64,000 bases of DNA from JBASEY01 sp964404285 (lineage in GTDB: Bacteria; CSSED10-310): positions 132,933 through 196,932 of the forward strand of contig CAYOJK010000004.1 in the NCBI GenBank assembly GCA_964404285.1, read 5' to 3'. The stretch's first letter is position 1. Each line of letters opens with the position of its first letter. Shown here in pieces: positions 20,701 to 29,741 of the stretch. The notes under the pieces are model-generated. The model made no database searches and was not told where the DNA came from. It was given only the letters and a program-made list of their open reading frames with translations. Both the position numbers and the translations under genes were made by a program.

Positions 20701-21826
20701 CTGCCGTCAAGGAAGTCGGAGGATGAATTGCTCCTTGAAAACAATCCCAGGTGTTGTCCCGTCCGATGTCCCCGAACGTGATCTTCGCGCCGGGCGCCAT
20801 ACCTTGATATTGTAGATTGGATGAGCCGTCATCAGGTGAGCCTGCCGCTGTTCCGGCGACGTGAGTGCCGTGACCGTCGGAGCATTTATCCCAAGCAACA
20901 CCATCCCCGTATGTACGATACGCGACGATTTTACGGTGGTTGTAATTCGGTGTCGTCCCGGGCAATGCTTGCGATGAATCATAAAAAAAACAATGGTGAG
21001 GATCCACACCGGAATCCATAATCCCGATGATCTCATTCGACCCGTTGACGCCATTGTTCCAGATCGGCGTGCCGGCGCTTTGCGAACCCCCTTGAATCAC
21101 GAATTTGGTGCCGTCGTTCAACAGGAAATACTCACCTTTTTCCTCGATGGTGTAGATGCTTTCGATTTGAGCGATCGAAATAACGGCTTCCGGAAGGACC
21201 CGGATATGAAGCGATTTTCGATACGCTGTATCCACCGTGTCGATGATTTCCGCGCCGCATCCCAACAGGTCGTTTTTGAGTGATTCCAGAGTCTCGCCTT
21301 CAAACAGCGTCACGATCAAGGTCAGATGATCATCGGTGAGTCGATCCGGATTTGTCAGAGGAGTTTTACCGATCGAGGGGCTGATTCGATAGGCCGGCTC
21401 AAATGGTCCGACCCAGCGAACCACCGGCAGTTTTAAAGTGTCTGCCGCCGCATTTTTCGATTCCGCTCGGCAGATAAAGGTGAAATGAGGCAAATAGATG
21501 AGCGGTTCAAATCCGGCTCGACGGATTGCCGCTTTATCGGATTCCGTCACCGGGCCGTTGAACTGCACCAAATGATAACGAGGTGAATCGCTGGACTTAA
21601 CACGTAACATATTCGGAATATCCGGCAGTTTTTTCACCGGATCGAAATCGGCGTTCAATACTCTGATGACCCCGAAATCGTCTGAATTCGGTACCACCGA
21701 AAAAGGCGGAACACGGTTGTCCGGCCAAACGGAAACATTCCGTTGGATTATTTGTGTCAAAGCGACTGACGAGACACTCAAGATTATCGTCAGGCATAAC
21801 CCGTAAAAAAACAATTGCTTTTTCAT
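17750..21826 (-). CDS. Large surface-anchored subtilisin-like protease with Thr/Pro stalk
   Basis: A 1358-residue paralogue of the dockerin subtilase. Signal peptide 1-24; S8 triad D271, H319, S514. After the protease domain come a T-P-T linker and a cysteine-rich beta region (about 735-900; many C-D, C-G and W-x-F pairs). A second beta region (about 900-1070) and then roughly 250 residues of T-P-T-x repeats follow. The protein ends in a tripartite tail: P-I-P-T-T-G-P, a hydrophobic helix (L-L-L-T-L-I-G-I-L-M-L), then K-R-Q. That tail resembles the PEP-CTERM and IPTL-CTERM sorting signals and should tether the enzyme to the cell surface. Ribosome site GAGGG before the ATG. The DNA of the stalk may be hard to assemble, so the true repeat number may differ. 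Confidence 0.92.
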   Translation of the reverse strand: MKKQLFFYGLCLTIILSVSSVALTQIIQRNVSVWPDNRVPPFSVVPNSDDFGVIRVLNADFDPVKKLPDIPNMLRVKSSDSPRYHLVQFNGPVTESDKAAIRRAGFEPLIYLPHFTFICRAESKNAAADTLKLPVVRWVGPFEPAYRISPSIGKTPLTNPDRLTDDHLTLIVTLFEGETLESLKNDLLGCGAEIIDTVDTAYRKSLHIRVLPEAVISIAQIESIYTIEEKGEYFLLNDGTKFVIQGGSQSAGTPIWNNGVNGSNEIIGIMDSGVDPHHCFFYDSSQALPGTTPNYNHRKIVAYRTYGDGVAWDKCSDGHGTHVAGTAAGSPDDGSSNLQYQGMAPGAKITFGDIGRDNTWDCFQGAIHPPTSLTAAFTNTQSDGAYIHSNSWGGSVNEYDSYCADVDNYMWSNKNFLILFAAGNAGPNSGTVGYPATAKNLICVGGSDNLANMQNMYNASSRGPVSGSNRYAPTLTAPATDTAVSQAGIHSAQNTTSPTGRTCNIVYSGWSGTSMATPAVAGAAAMIRQYFRYGYYPSGSANPGNSMTPSAALMKAMLVNSTQNMTGTTARPSNNQGWGRIMLTDSLYFAGNARKLLVYDETTGVTTSGTDSYSFTVTDPSIPLKISLVWTDRSGNNLVNDLDLVLTGGSNTYYGNNFTNGWSNTGSARDRTNPTECIYINSGVLSAGTYTVQVQGYNVPQGETGGRQPYALVISGGITDSTTPTATPSGPTATPTMTPTPTNTPPQPPATPSNGGNTCAQAPDITNNLIHAWNYGEPLCLPASNVGMSTTYTKCTDAPCGSPGNSRDIVWRFTPTDYWAFDINNCRTSDDWSVMVWADSCPGTQIACDDDSCGGSCSSPYSFTTGCLLFQPGTTYYVVAWRYSQTGSTTICFDPCDMLECPFDTIYSQPGNLTGTAYNSDSSAGYLAAENYSGLSNSIASITWFGLEAYNDGSGWSDCTRANTDFSITFYSDNNGQPGAVAYQETVTASRFNTGETFSIFPVYEYYAEFTSCVNNPSGWVSIQGATGAGSCWFLWLNTFKGAGDGIRASNDGSGWTIEDGEVSLCFGPCAEVTPTPTFTPIPSTPTPVPTFTPVPPTFTPVPPTSTPTFTPIPPTSTPTFTPIPPTATPTFTPIPPTRTPTNTPTQTPTRTPTNTPTQTPTNTPTDTPTPTQTPTNTPTPTQTPTNTPTDTPTDTPTPTNTPTQTPTNTPTDTPTPTQTPTNTPTDTPTPTNTPTLTPTNTPTDTPTHTQTPTNTPTPTPTDTPAPTDTPTEIPTNTPTPTLTPTNTPTNTPTDTPTPTPTDPPIPTETPTELPTESPSPTPTEPLPIPTTGPMGTGLLLTLIGILMLTPIFQRKRQ
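17920..18620 (-). repeat. Low-complexity Thr/Pro-coding tandem repeat tract
   Basis: About 700 bp of imperfect tandem units, mostly 12, 18 or 24 nt, coding for T-P-T-x on the minus strand. The plus strand is G/T rich (GGCGT, GTCGG, GTTGG) and the minus strand A/C rich, a strong local skew. The tract is the stalk of the large subtilase. Shorter versions occur in the cohesin-like gene (about 22300-22475) and the third subtilase (about 23200-23490). Confidence 0.85.
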
Positions 21827-22191
21827 CTCATCCCTCTCGATCGAAAGCTGTCAGGCGGCAATTTGTCGTAGGCCGAAAATATGCCGACTGCCAAGGTAGC
21901 TGGAATAGCGCCCTCGCTAACAAGTATTCTAGTAACGCGAATGATTCAAGCGCAAAATATTTTCTATAAAAAATTTTCAGCGCCCATAAAAGTCGCTTGA
22001 TTCAGATATGTTTTACTTTTCTCATAATGCTTTCCAGATGTTCATTTCACTAAGCGAAACTCTTCATCGCGTCAGATTGCAGTTTGATCAAAATTGTTTG
22101 AAATACTAACGTAACTTGATTATCCAGTCGATCTCAAGTTGAAAGGTCAGCCCACAAAAAACAGCAAATTCTTGCGAATTGGTGTTGTTGG
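21827..22191. other. Intergenic region in protease cluster
   Basis: About 365 bp, AT-rich, upstream of the large subtilase and downstream of the cohesin-like gene. It should hold the promoter of the large subtilase, but I see no convincing -35/-10 pair, RNA gene or strong hairpin. Confidence 0.4.
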
Positions 22192-22971
22192 TTACCGTCG
22201 CACCTTCCTGAAAATCGGATTGAACATCAAGATGCCGAACAGGGTTAAGAGCAGCCCGGTTCCGATCGGTCCGGTCGCCGGTATCGGCAAAGGCTCGGTC
22301 GGTGTCGGCGATGGTGTATCTGTAGGCAAAGATGTCGGTGTATCTGTTGGCGTATTTGTAGGCGTTTCAGTCGGCGTGTCGGTTGGCGTATTTGTAGGCG
22401 TTTCAGTCGGCGTATCGGTTGGAGTATTTGTAGGTGTTTCAGTTGGAGTATTTGTCGGTGTTTCAGTCGGAGGTGGCGGGCAGAAATAGGTGAAAACACC
22501 GTCAATAGAGCTGAAATCAACCAGATCATCGAATAACCTATCGATGGGTAGCTCACTCGAGTCATCGTCTTCGCAATTCAAACATGTAACCTCAAAGAGC
22601 ATCTCGACAAGCACGCCGTTACTGTTGGTGGGGATTGCGAATGGCGGAACGGAAAAACCACCCATGTTGACAAGGCCTGGTGATGGCTCATAACAATCGA
22701 ACATCTCCCAACCTGGATCCAAATCGCCTGCTGAACAAGAAAGATACGTCAACATCTCGGTATCGTAAAATATCCTTATCAAGAAAGCGTCAACCTCGGT
22801 GTCGGGATTGGCCATGCGCATCTCGACAACGACAATGTCACCAGCACAACCTTGTATATCAGGTATGAAGACAGTATCGGCGCTTGGCGGTGTCGGCGTC
22901 GGTTGTCGATCAGCGTAAACCGGTATTGCTGAAATGACCAATGTCAGAATCAAAACTTTTAATAATCTCAT
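22192..22971 (-). CDS. Surface-anchored cohesin-like protein
   Basis: A 259-residue protein: signal peptide (1-20), a short P-T-P-T-P-P linker, one beta-sandwich domain (about 33-165), a T-P-T stalk, and the same C-terminal anchor as two nearby subtilases (P-I-P-A-T-G-P-I-G-T-G-L-L-L-T-L, then R-K-V-R-R). The domain has features of cohesins: G-D-I-V-V-V-E-M-R-M, F-L-I-R-I-F-Y-D, A-G-D-L, and G-V-L-V-E-M-L-F-E-V ending in D-G-V-F-T. Cohesins are the receptors of dockerins. A lone anchored cohesin next to a dockerin-bearing protease suggests it docks that enzyme on the surface. The cohesin call rests on pattern only and needs a profile search. Ribosome site AAGGTGG. Confidence 0.75.
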   Translation of the reverse strand: MRLLKVLILTLVISAIPVYADRQPTPTPPSADTVFIPDIQGCAGDIVVVEMRMANPDTEVDAFLIRIFYDTEMLTYLSCSAGDLDPGWEMFDCYEPSPGLVNMGGFSVPPFAIPTNSNGVLVEMLFEVTCLNCEDDDSSELPIDRLFDDLVDFSSIDGVFTYFCPPPPTETPTNTPTETPTNTPTDTPTETPTNTPTDTPTETPTNTPTDTPTSLPTDTPSPTPTEPLPIPATGPIGTGLLLTLFGILMFNPIFRKVRR

Positions 22972-23098
22972 TTTTAACCACCTTGTAAAGCCTGGGCAAG
23001 CAATTCGATGTAACGATAACTTTCGAATCAGAATTCACCAAATTACATATAGTCTAGGCCGCTAGAGTTGTTACGTCCAGAAAAATCAAATATTAACC

Positions 23099-25657
23099 TC
23101 ATTTTTTCCTAAAAAACGGATTGAGGATAAGAACCCCCATCAAAGTTAAAAGTAACCCGATTCCGATCGGCCCGGTGGTCGGTATCGGCTGAGGATCGGT
23201 TGGTGTCGGCGATGGTGTATCTGTCGGCAGAGATGTCGGTGTTTCTGTCGGGGTATTGGTTGGGGTATTTGTCGGCGTCTGAGTCGGGGTTGGGGTATCG
23301 GTCGGCGTGCTCGTCGGCGTCTGAGTGGGTGTGTTCGTTGGTGTTTGTGTGGGTGTCAGGGTTGGCGTTAGGGTAGGTGTATCAGTGGGCGTTTGAGTCG
23401 ATGTCGGAGGCACGGGTGTAAAGGTGGGTGGCACCGGGGTATAAGTTGGGACAGGTGTTGGTGTATCCGGCACCGGCGTAAACGTTGGCGTCGTGGCATC
23501 CGAGACTCCGCCGCTGATAACCAGCGCATATGGCTGCCGACCGCCGGTCTCACCTTGCGGCACATTGTATCCCTGCACTTGAACCGTATAGGTTCCTGCC
23601 GATAAAACTCCGCTGTTGATATAAATACATTCCGTCGGATTGGTGCGGTCGCGGGTTGTGCCGGTATTGCTCCATCCATTGGTAAAGTTGTTGCCGTAAT
23701 AGGTGTTTGAGCCGCCCGTTAATACAAGATCCAAGTCATTGACAAGATTGTTGCCGCTACGATCTGTCCAGACCAGCGAAATTTTCAACGGTATCGATGA
23801 GTTGGTGAGACTGAATGTATACGAATGGGTTCCGCTTGTGGTCACGCCGTTCGTCACGTCGTGTACTATTAACTTTCGAGTATCTCCAGAGAAAAACAAT
23901 GAATCAGTCAGCATGATGCGTCCCCAGCCCTGGTTGTTGGAAGGGCGGGCGGTTGTGCCGGTTCCGGTCATGTTTTGCGTGGAGTTGATCAGCATGGCTT
24001 TCATCAGGGCGGCTGTCGGCGTCATCGAATTGCCGGCATTGGCGGAGCCGCTGGGATAATAGCCGTCTCGAAAATATTGCCGGATCATCGCGGCAGCGCC
24101 GGCGACGGCGGGTGTCGCCATCGAGGTTCCGCTCCAATATTGATAGACAATGCTGCACGTGCGCCCCGTTGGGCTGGTCGTGTTTTTAGCCGAATGAATA
24201 CCGGATATCCATCCAGTCGTATCCGTAGCCGGAGCTGTCAAGGTTGGCGCTAACCGGTTTGAACCGGATACCGGACCTCGACTGGAATAATGATACATCT
24301 TTTGCATATTGGTCGAGTTATCCGAACCGCCGACACAGACCAGATTTTTGGCTGTTCCAGGATAACTCACCGTATTATTATTCGGCCCATCGTTGCCAGC
24401 GGCGAACAGTATCAGGAAATTTTTGTTGTTCCACATATAATTATCGACATCGTTACAGTAGGAATTATATTCATTAGCGCTGCCACCCCAACTGTTTGTG
24501 TGAATATAAGCGCCGTCGGAACGGGAGTTCGCAAAAGCCGTTGTCAGCGATAAGGGAGGATGAACACTTCCATATTCACAATCGTTGGAATTGTCCCGAC
24601 CGATGTCTCCGACAGTGATTTTTGCTTCTGGCGCCATACCAATATAGTTTATTTGACTGGCGCCGTCATCCGGATAACCGGCCGCTGTTCCGGCCACATG
24701 AGTGCCGTGACCGTCATCGCATTTGTCCCACGCAGAACCGCTCCCATATGTTCGGTACGCGACGATTTTGCGGTGATTGTAATTCGGAGTTGTCCCCGGA
24801 AGACCCTGAGAAGCATCATAAAAATAACAATGATGTGGGTCCACACCGGAATCCATAATCCCGATGATCTCGTCTGTTCCTTTGACACCTTTGTCCCAGA
24901 TCGGTGTGCCGGCGCTTTGTGTGCCCCCCTGAATGACATATTTGGTATTGTCATTCAATAGGAAATACTCACCTTTTTCTTCAATAAAATAGATGCTTTC
25001 AATTTGCGCGATCGTCGTGACAGCCTCAGGAAGAACTCGGATATGGAGCGATTTTCGATATGGCATATCCACCGAATCAACAATTTCCGCGCCGCATCCC
25101 AACAGATCGTTTTTGAGAGATTCCAATGTCTCGCCTTCAAACAGCGTCACAATCAAGGACAGGTGATCATCGGCTAGCCGATCTGGATTTTTAAGAGGGG
25201 TTTTGCCGATCGAGGGACTGATTCGATAAGCCGGCTCAAATGGTCCGACCCAGCGTACTTCTGACAATTTAAGTGAGTTTGCTGCTGCATTTTTCGATTC
25301 CGCTTGGCAGATGAACGTGAAATGCGGCAAATATACAAGCGGCTCAAAGCCGGCTCGACGAAGCTTTGTCTTATGAGATTCCGTCACAGGGCCGTTGAAC
25401 TGCACCAGGTGATAACGAGGTGAATCATCGGTTTTCATACGCAATATATCCGGAATATCCGGTAGTTTTTTCAGCGGATCGAAATCGGCGTTCAATACCT
25501 TGATAACCCCAATATCTTCTGAATTGGCTAAAACCGAAAAGGGAGGCGCACCATCGGTGGGCCAGATGGAAATATTTCTTTCAACCTTTTCTGCAGCTAT
25601 CATAACGACACAGATTGATAGACTTAGCAACACGCTAAGAATAAGACGTTTATTCAT
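23099..25657 (-). CDS. Surface-anchored subtilisin-like protease, third paralogue
   Basis: An 852-residue S8 protease. Signal peptide 1-22; triad D269, H317, S512. The prodomain and catalytic region closely resemble the large subtilase (shared phrases such as Y-H-L-V-Q-F-N-G-P-V-T-E-S and V-R-W-V-G-P-F-E-P-A-Y-R-I). It lacks the cysteine-rich insert; a T-P-T stalk of about 100 residues leads straight to the tail P-I-P-T-T-G-P-I-G-I-G-L-L-L-T-L and a final R-K-K. The start at 25657 follows GAGG; the longer open frame upstream has no site. The DNA similarity to the neighbour suggests recent duplication. Confidence 0.92.
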   Translation of the reverse strand: MNKRLILSVLLSLSICVVMIAAEKVERNISIWPTDGAPPFSVLANSEDIGVIKVLNADFDPLKKLPDIPDILRMKTDDSPRYHLVQFNGPVTESHKTKLRRAGFEPLVYLPHFTFICQAESKNAAANSLKLSEVRWVGPFEPAYRISPSIGKTPLKNPDRLADDHLSLIVTLFEGETLESLKNDLLGCGAEIVDSVDMPYRKSLHIRVLPEAVTTIAQIESIYFIEEKGEYFLLNDNTKYVIQGGTQSAGTPIWDKGVKGTDEIIGIMDSGVDPHHCYFYDASQGLPGTTPNYNHRKIVAYRTYGSGSAWDKCDDGHGTHVAGTAAGYPDDGASQINYIGMAPEAKITVGDIGRDNSNDCEYGSVHPPLSLTTAFANSRSDGAYIHTNSWGGSANEYNSYCNDVDNYMWNNKNFLILFAAGNDGPNNNTVSYPGTAKNLVCVGGSDNSTNMQKMYHYSSRGPVSGSNRLAPTLTAPATDTTGWISGIHSAKNTTSPTGRTCSIVYQYWSGTSMATPAVAGAAAMIRQYFRDGYYPSGSANAGNSMTPTAALMKAMLINSTQNMTGTGTTARPSNNQGWGRIMLTDSLFFSGDTRKLIVHDVTNGVTTSGTHSYTFSLTNSSIPLKISLVWTDRSGNNLVNDLDLVLTGGSNTYYGNNFTNGWSNTGTTRDRTNPTECIYINSGVLSAGTYTVQVQGYNVPQGETGGRQPYALVISGGVSDATTPTFTPVPDTPTPVPTYTPVPPTFTPVPPTSTQTPTDTPTLTPTLTPTQTPTNTPTQTPTSTPTDTPTPTQTPTNTPTNTPTETPTSLPTDTPSPTPTDPQPIPTTGPIGIGLLLTLMGVLILNPFFRKK

Positions 25658-25932
25658 TTTGTTATCCTCATTATCTCTAAAAAATGATTGTTGAACCAGT
25701 CGATAACCCAGCTCAAAATCACCCCAAAGTCGCCGAATGAATGTTCGCAAGAACCTAGCAACTTCCCCTTGATAATCATAGCGAAAAACACTGGTGGCCT
25801 GTCAATTTTTGCATTAAAACCGATGCTTCCGGAGATGTGAATTCATTCATTTTCACAACGATGCCATAGCAGAGGAAAAACAAGTGACCTCTGTATCGAA
25901 AGCAATTCTGGTGGTATAGTGGCATCGATGAA

Positions 25933-27528
25933 ATGTGTTCAGAACTGAAATGTTGTATGATAGATAAAATAATCGCAAATATTTACGAAATTCGGCTGAT
26001 TTTGACGATCATAGCTATTGGTGCGTTGGGTGTTTTTCTATTCCGAGTTCGATTCTTTGATAAAAACAGCGCTCCTGTTCCTGCTTCCCGTACGGTGTCG
26101 ATTTTTGTCTGTTGTGTTTTTGTCTTGATGGCCGGCTATCAGGCCCGCTGGCAGTTATTCGGCTTCTTTTCTTCCGACTTTCTTCGCGTGCAGCGTGGGT
26201 TCGATCCCCGGGGTGAAATTCTGGGTGAACGCTTTCATCGAGGTTCATTGGTGGATAGAAACCACGTTCCCCTTGCAATGGATACCAAAGCCGATCAGCA
26301 GTTGAAACGTTTATATCCCTTGGGTGAAGCCGGCGCGCATGTGCTGGGTTACAATCATCCCAAGTTCGGTTCATCGGGTATGGAGAAAACACTAGACTCA
26401 TTTTTGATGGGCCGATCCGTTCAGACTCCGGCGGATGTATTCCGGCTTATCGGAAACGCTTTTTTTCATCGTACGCTTCGTGGCAATCCCGTCGTTTTGA
26501 CGTTGGATCACGATTTGCAATTGGCGGCATGGGAGTTACTCAGCGGTAAAATCGGGTCGATCGTCGCTTTGGACCCCCGTGACGGCAGTATTCGAGCTCT
26601 GGTATCACGCCCGGGTTTCGATCCGGAAAAAATCGACGATGCTGTCTGGAGACATCTATTGAAATCCTCTGACAGTCCGTTTTTGAATCGGGCCACGCAT
26701 GGAATGTATCCTCCCGGTTCAACTTTCAAAATACTGGCGGCGGCAACCGCGATCGAGAAGCAATTCGACCCTGTTTACAAATGTGGTCCGAGTGGTTTTG
26801 ACTGTGGCCCTGCCGATCGGCGGGTGAAAGATCATTCGCATTACAGCAATCCTGGGTTTGCCGGGCACGGAAACCTGAACCTGGCGGAGGCGCTTTCTGT
26901 GTCCTGTAATGTTTATTTTGCTCATTTGGCGGTGGATTTGGCAGCGCCTGTAATTTTGGAGTCAGCGTCCCGGTTTGGGCTGAACGCTCGCGTTCCGTTT
27001 GCCGGACCGTCGCCTGGGGTCGCGCGGGGACGATTGCCGGAGCGATCCAAGTGGCATATCGCCCGAACAGCTCGGCTGGGTATCGGTCAGGACGATACCT
27101 TGGTGACACCGTTACACCTGGCGTCGATGGCGGGCGCAATCGGCAACGGTGGTATGTTATTCCGTCCAAAATTGGTCGAATCCCAAATGCCGGAGTTATG
27201 GGATAGAGTGTTTGAACAGCGCACAGCTCATCAAGTTGCGCGCATGATGATCAAAGCAGTCGAAACAGGGACAGGCCACGCTGCGAAAATACCAGGTGTC
27301 GTGGTCGGCGGTAAAACCGGCACATCTGAAAGTACCGGGCGTAAAAGTCATGCGCTTTTCGTCTGTTTTGCTCCCTGGCCACGTCCTGCCTTGGCTATAG
27401 CTGTGGTAATTGAACACGGCGGTATGGGCGGCACGGTTGCAGCTCCTATTGCAGCACATTTGATCCAGCGGGCCGATAGTCTCGGTTTGCTGGAAGACAA
27501 GGAAATCCATCGTGGCCCGAACCGCTAA
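25933..27528 (+). CDS. Penicillin-binding protein 2-type transpeptidase
   Basis: A 531-residue class B penicillin-binding protein. Two N-terminal hydrophobic segments (about 18-38 and 50-70) anchor it in the membrane. The active-site motifs are complete: S263-T-F-K266, S324-C-N326 and K461-T-G. It cross-links peptidoglycan together with the FtsW/RodA-type polymerase encoded next, with which it overlaps by 17 nt. The N-terminal dimerisation domain is short, as in PbpA-like proteins. The start is uncertain: ATG at 25933, 25928 (another frame) and 25957 compete and none has a good ribosome site. Confidence 0.92.
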   Translation: MCSELKCCMIDKIIANIYEIRLILTIIAIGALGVFLFRVRFFDKNSAPVPASRTVSIFVCCVFVLMAGYQARWQLFGFFSSDFLRVQRGFDPRGEILGERFHRGSLVDRNHVPLAMDTKADQQLKRLYPLGEAGAHVLGYNHPKFGSSGMEKTLDSFLMGRSVQTPADVFRLIGNAFFHRTLRGNPVVLTLDHDLQLAAWELLSGKIGSIVALDPRDGSIRALVSRPGFDPEKIDDAVWRHLLKSSDSPFLNRATHGMYPPGSTFKILAAATAIEKQFDPVYKCGPSGFDCGPADRRVKDHSHYSNPGFAGHGNLNLAEALSVSCNVYFAHLAVDLAAPVILESASRFGLNARVPFAGPSPGVARGRLPERSKWHIARTARLGIGQDDTLVTPLHLASMAGAIGNGGMLFRPKLVESQMPELWDRVFEQRTAHQVARMMIKAVETGTGHAAKIPGVVVGGKTGTSESTGRKSHALFVCFAPWPRPALAIAVVIEHGGMGGTVAAPIAAHLIQRADSLGLLEDKEIHRGPNR

Positions 27529-28780
27529 ACAACGCAGACGGTTTAACGCACGACCTCGTGAATTCAGGTTGCTGGTATTTGCCATCTGTATTGTCTGTGT
27601 GTTTTTTCTATCTGCCGCGCTGTCGGTTCAAGACGCTTTTCGCACCGAAAATCTTTTTCTGCCGGCTGCATTTATCATTATCGCATTTATCGCGCATGGT
27701 CTGCTGGTTGCCGTCGGATCGAAAGCCGATATGACGCTGCTGCCACTATGGATTGTGCTCACCGGGATCGGTATGAGCTATCACTATCGATTGGGTTCAT
27801 TCACTATCGATAGTTGGGATTCCCCATCCTGCTTGAGCTTTGGTGTAGCGCCTTTGATACTGGTTTTGACGACGATTTTATTTAGTAATACTCGATTAAA
27901 ACTTCTTTCAAAGAACCCCTGGCTATGGATATTGGCAGCTTTCGGCATTGGAATCGCCGTGTTGGCGACCGGCGTCAAGTTTCGAGGCTCTGTCTTCGGT
28001 CCCGGAAAAACCACACCGACAGAATTTATGAAACCTTTGCTGATCATAGGGCTTTCGGGTTTATTGGTAAATCACGGTCGGCATATCGAACGAGGCTCAC
28101 GTTTTTTCACGGCTGAATCGAGGCGCACACATATCATTGTCATCGGCGCTTGGCTGATACCCGGTGTGACGCTGATATGTTTGGGTGACCTGGGCATGTT
28201 GGCCGCCACCGCCCTGCTGTTGGGTATTCTTATGACGTTGGCAACCCGTCGAATCGCCTATCCCTTGATCGGTATCGTCGGTATAACAGGAGCTGGATAC
28301 ACAGCTCAACGCTTTATTCATAAAGCCGGCTTACGTTTCAGCGCCTGGATGAATCCGTTCGAGGCGCCGGATACACACGGTTTTCAAATCATCCGCTCCC
28401 TGTTTGCTGTGTTTAACGGTGAAATGTTCGGCAAAGGCATCGGTAACGGTTTACCACGCAGTATCCCGCTGGTTGAGACGGATTTTGTCTATGCCGCCGT
28501 TGCAGAAGAATTCGGCTGGCTAGGCAGCATGATGATCCTGATGATCGTATTTTTGATTATTCAGCGAAGCTTAGTGACAGCCGAGAATTGCAAAGACACA
28601 TTCTCACGATTGGTATGTTACGGATGCGGCGCTATGTGGCTGATTCAATGTGTTTTACATGTCGGCGGAGTGATCAAATTGATACCGATGACCGGTGTGC
28701 CGTTTCCCGGTCTCAGCACAGGCGGTTCGGCTCTGATGGTTTTTGCGGTTTTAACAGGGTGGATAATGGCGGCTGATTGA
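27512..28780 (+). CDS. FtsW/RodA/SpoVE-family peptidoglycan polymerase
   Basis: A 422-residue SEDS protein with about ten membrane helices. Family marks are the segment F-G-P-G-K-T-T-P-T-E-F-M-K-P (corresponding to the usual Q-P-S-E-x-x-K), F-A-V-F-N-G-E-M-F-G-K-G-I-G-N-G, D-F-V-Y-A-A-V-A-E-E-F-G and the end P-F-P-G-L-S-T-G-G-S. It polymerises lipid II into glycan strands. The 17-nt overlap with the upstream transpeptidase gene points to coupled translation and a working pair. Whether it serves elongation or division cannot be told. The basic N-terminus (A-R-T-A-K-Q-R-R-R-F) is unusual but plausible. Confidence 0.93.
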   Translation: MARTAKQRRRFNARPREFRLLVFAICIVCVFFLSAALSVQDAFRTENLFLPAAFIIIAFIAHGLLVAVGSKADMTLLPLWIVLTGIGMSYHYRLGSFTIDSWDSPSCLSFGVAPLILVLTTILFSNTRLKLLSKNPWLWILAAFGIGIAVLATGVKFRGSVFGPGKTTPTEFMKPLLIIGLSGLLVNHGRHIERGSRFFTAESRRTHIIVIGAWLIPGVTLICLGDLGMLAATALLLGILMTLATRRIAYPLIGIVGITGAGYTAQRFIHKAGLRFSAWMNPFEAPDTHGFQIIRSLFAVFNGEMFGKGIGNGLPRSIPLVETDFVYAAVAEEFGWLGSMMILMIVFLIIQRSLVTAENCKDTFSRLVCYGCGAMWLIQCVLHVGGVIKLIPMTGVPFPGLSTGGSALMVFAVLTGWIMAAD

Positions 28781-28949
28781 ACCATCTCGTTTATTTAGCT
28801 GATTTGAGCAGAGAAGACCCAGTTTCATGTAATCCACAATATTCAAGTTGATTTATGATCGTTTTTGCCTTGACTGGATAATCAAGTAAGCAGTCTTTTT
28901 TGTAAAAATAGAGGCGTATTGTCAGGGAATGTCAGGGACTGTTTTTGCG

Positions 28950-29726
28950 TCAAACAGCAAAATCCGCCACGACAAAGGTGTGATCCGACGGTTTCGGTGT
29001 TCGTCGCTTACGAGGTGTCATATCAATCCAGGCATCTGTTGACTGATCGAACAATGGAGATGTCGCAAGAATATGATCGATTCTCCAGCCTTTATTTGAA
29101 TAGACCGTCGCAGCTCTATAGTCGAAAAAGCTGAAATGACCCGGTTCCGGTCGGTGTTTTCGAAACACGTCATGGAGTCCCCATGAGCAGACCCAGTAAA
29201 AAAGTTCCGTCAATTCACGGTTGAAACAGACGTGCCCATCGAGGCCTTTGGGGTCATGAACATCGATATCTTCGGGGGCGACATTCAGGTCTCCGACCCA
29301 AACCACCTTTTGATCCTTGGAATATTCTGTTTCCAGCAATTTGCGGAAGGTGCGCAGCCAATCGAGTTTGCCGGCATAATGCTCCGATTCGCGGTCTCTT
29401 CCCTGCGGCACATAGGTATTGATGATATGGATATCACCGAGTTGACCGCGTATTAAGCGAGGCCCGTTCAGCTCATCGTCATCAAAAAAGCCGATATGTA
29501 CATTTGTAAAAGGTTGACGGCTGATCAATGCGACGCCGTTATAGCTTTTTTGCCCTTTGAAAACACTGTGATACCCAATTTCCAACAGTTCTTTTTCGGG
29601 AAACAAATGATCCTGCACTTTGGTTTCTTGTATTGCCAGGATATCCGGGGAATGCTCTTCGATCCACGGAATAATGACCGGCAATCGTGTTCGAATACTG
29701 TTTGCATTGAAGGTTGCGATCCGCAC
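28950..29726 (-). CDS. xth: Exodeoxyribonuclease III
   Basis: A 258-residue AP endonuclease/3'-exonuclease of the EEP superfamily. It shows the family order: F-N-A-N-S-I-R at the N-terminus, Q-E-T-K-V at about 35, G-D-L-N-V-A at about 148, W-R-I-D-H-I-L-A, and S-D-H near the end. It repairs abasic and oxidised sites in DNA. The start ATG is 15 nt downstream of the trpS stop, and the two may share a transcript. Confidence 0.95.
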   Translation of the reverse strand: MRIATFNANSIRTRLPVIIPWIEEHSPDILAIQETKVQDHLFPEKELLEIGYHSVFKGQKSYNGVALISRQPFTNVHIGFFDDDELNGPRLIRGQLGDIHIINTYVPQGRDRESEHYAGKLDWLRTFRKLLETEYSKDQKVVWVGDLNVAPEDIDVHDPKGLDGHVCFNRELTELFYWVCSWGLHDVFRKHRPEPGHFSFFDYRAATVYSNKGWRIDHILATSPLFDQSTDAWIDMTPRKRRTPKPSDHTFVVADFAV

Positions 29727-29741
29727 GTGTCACCTCCCCCC

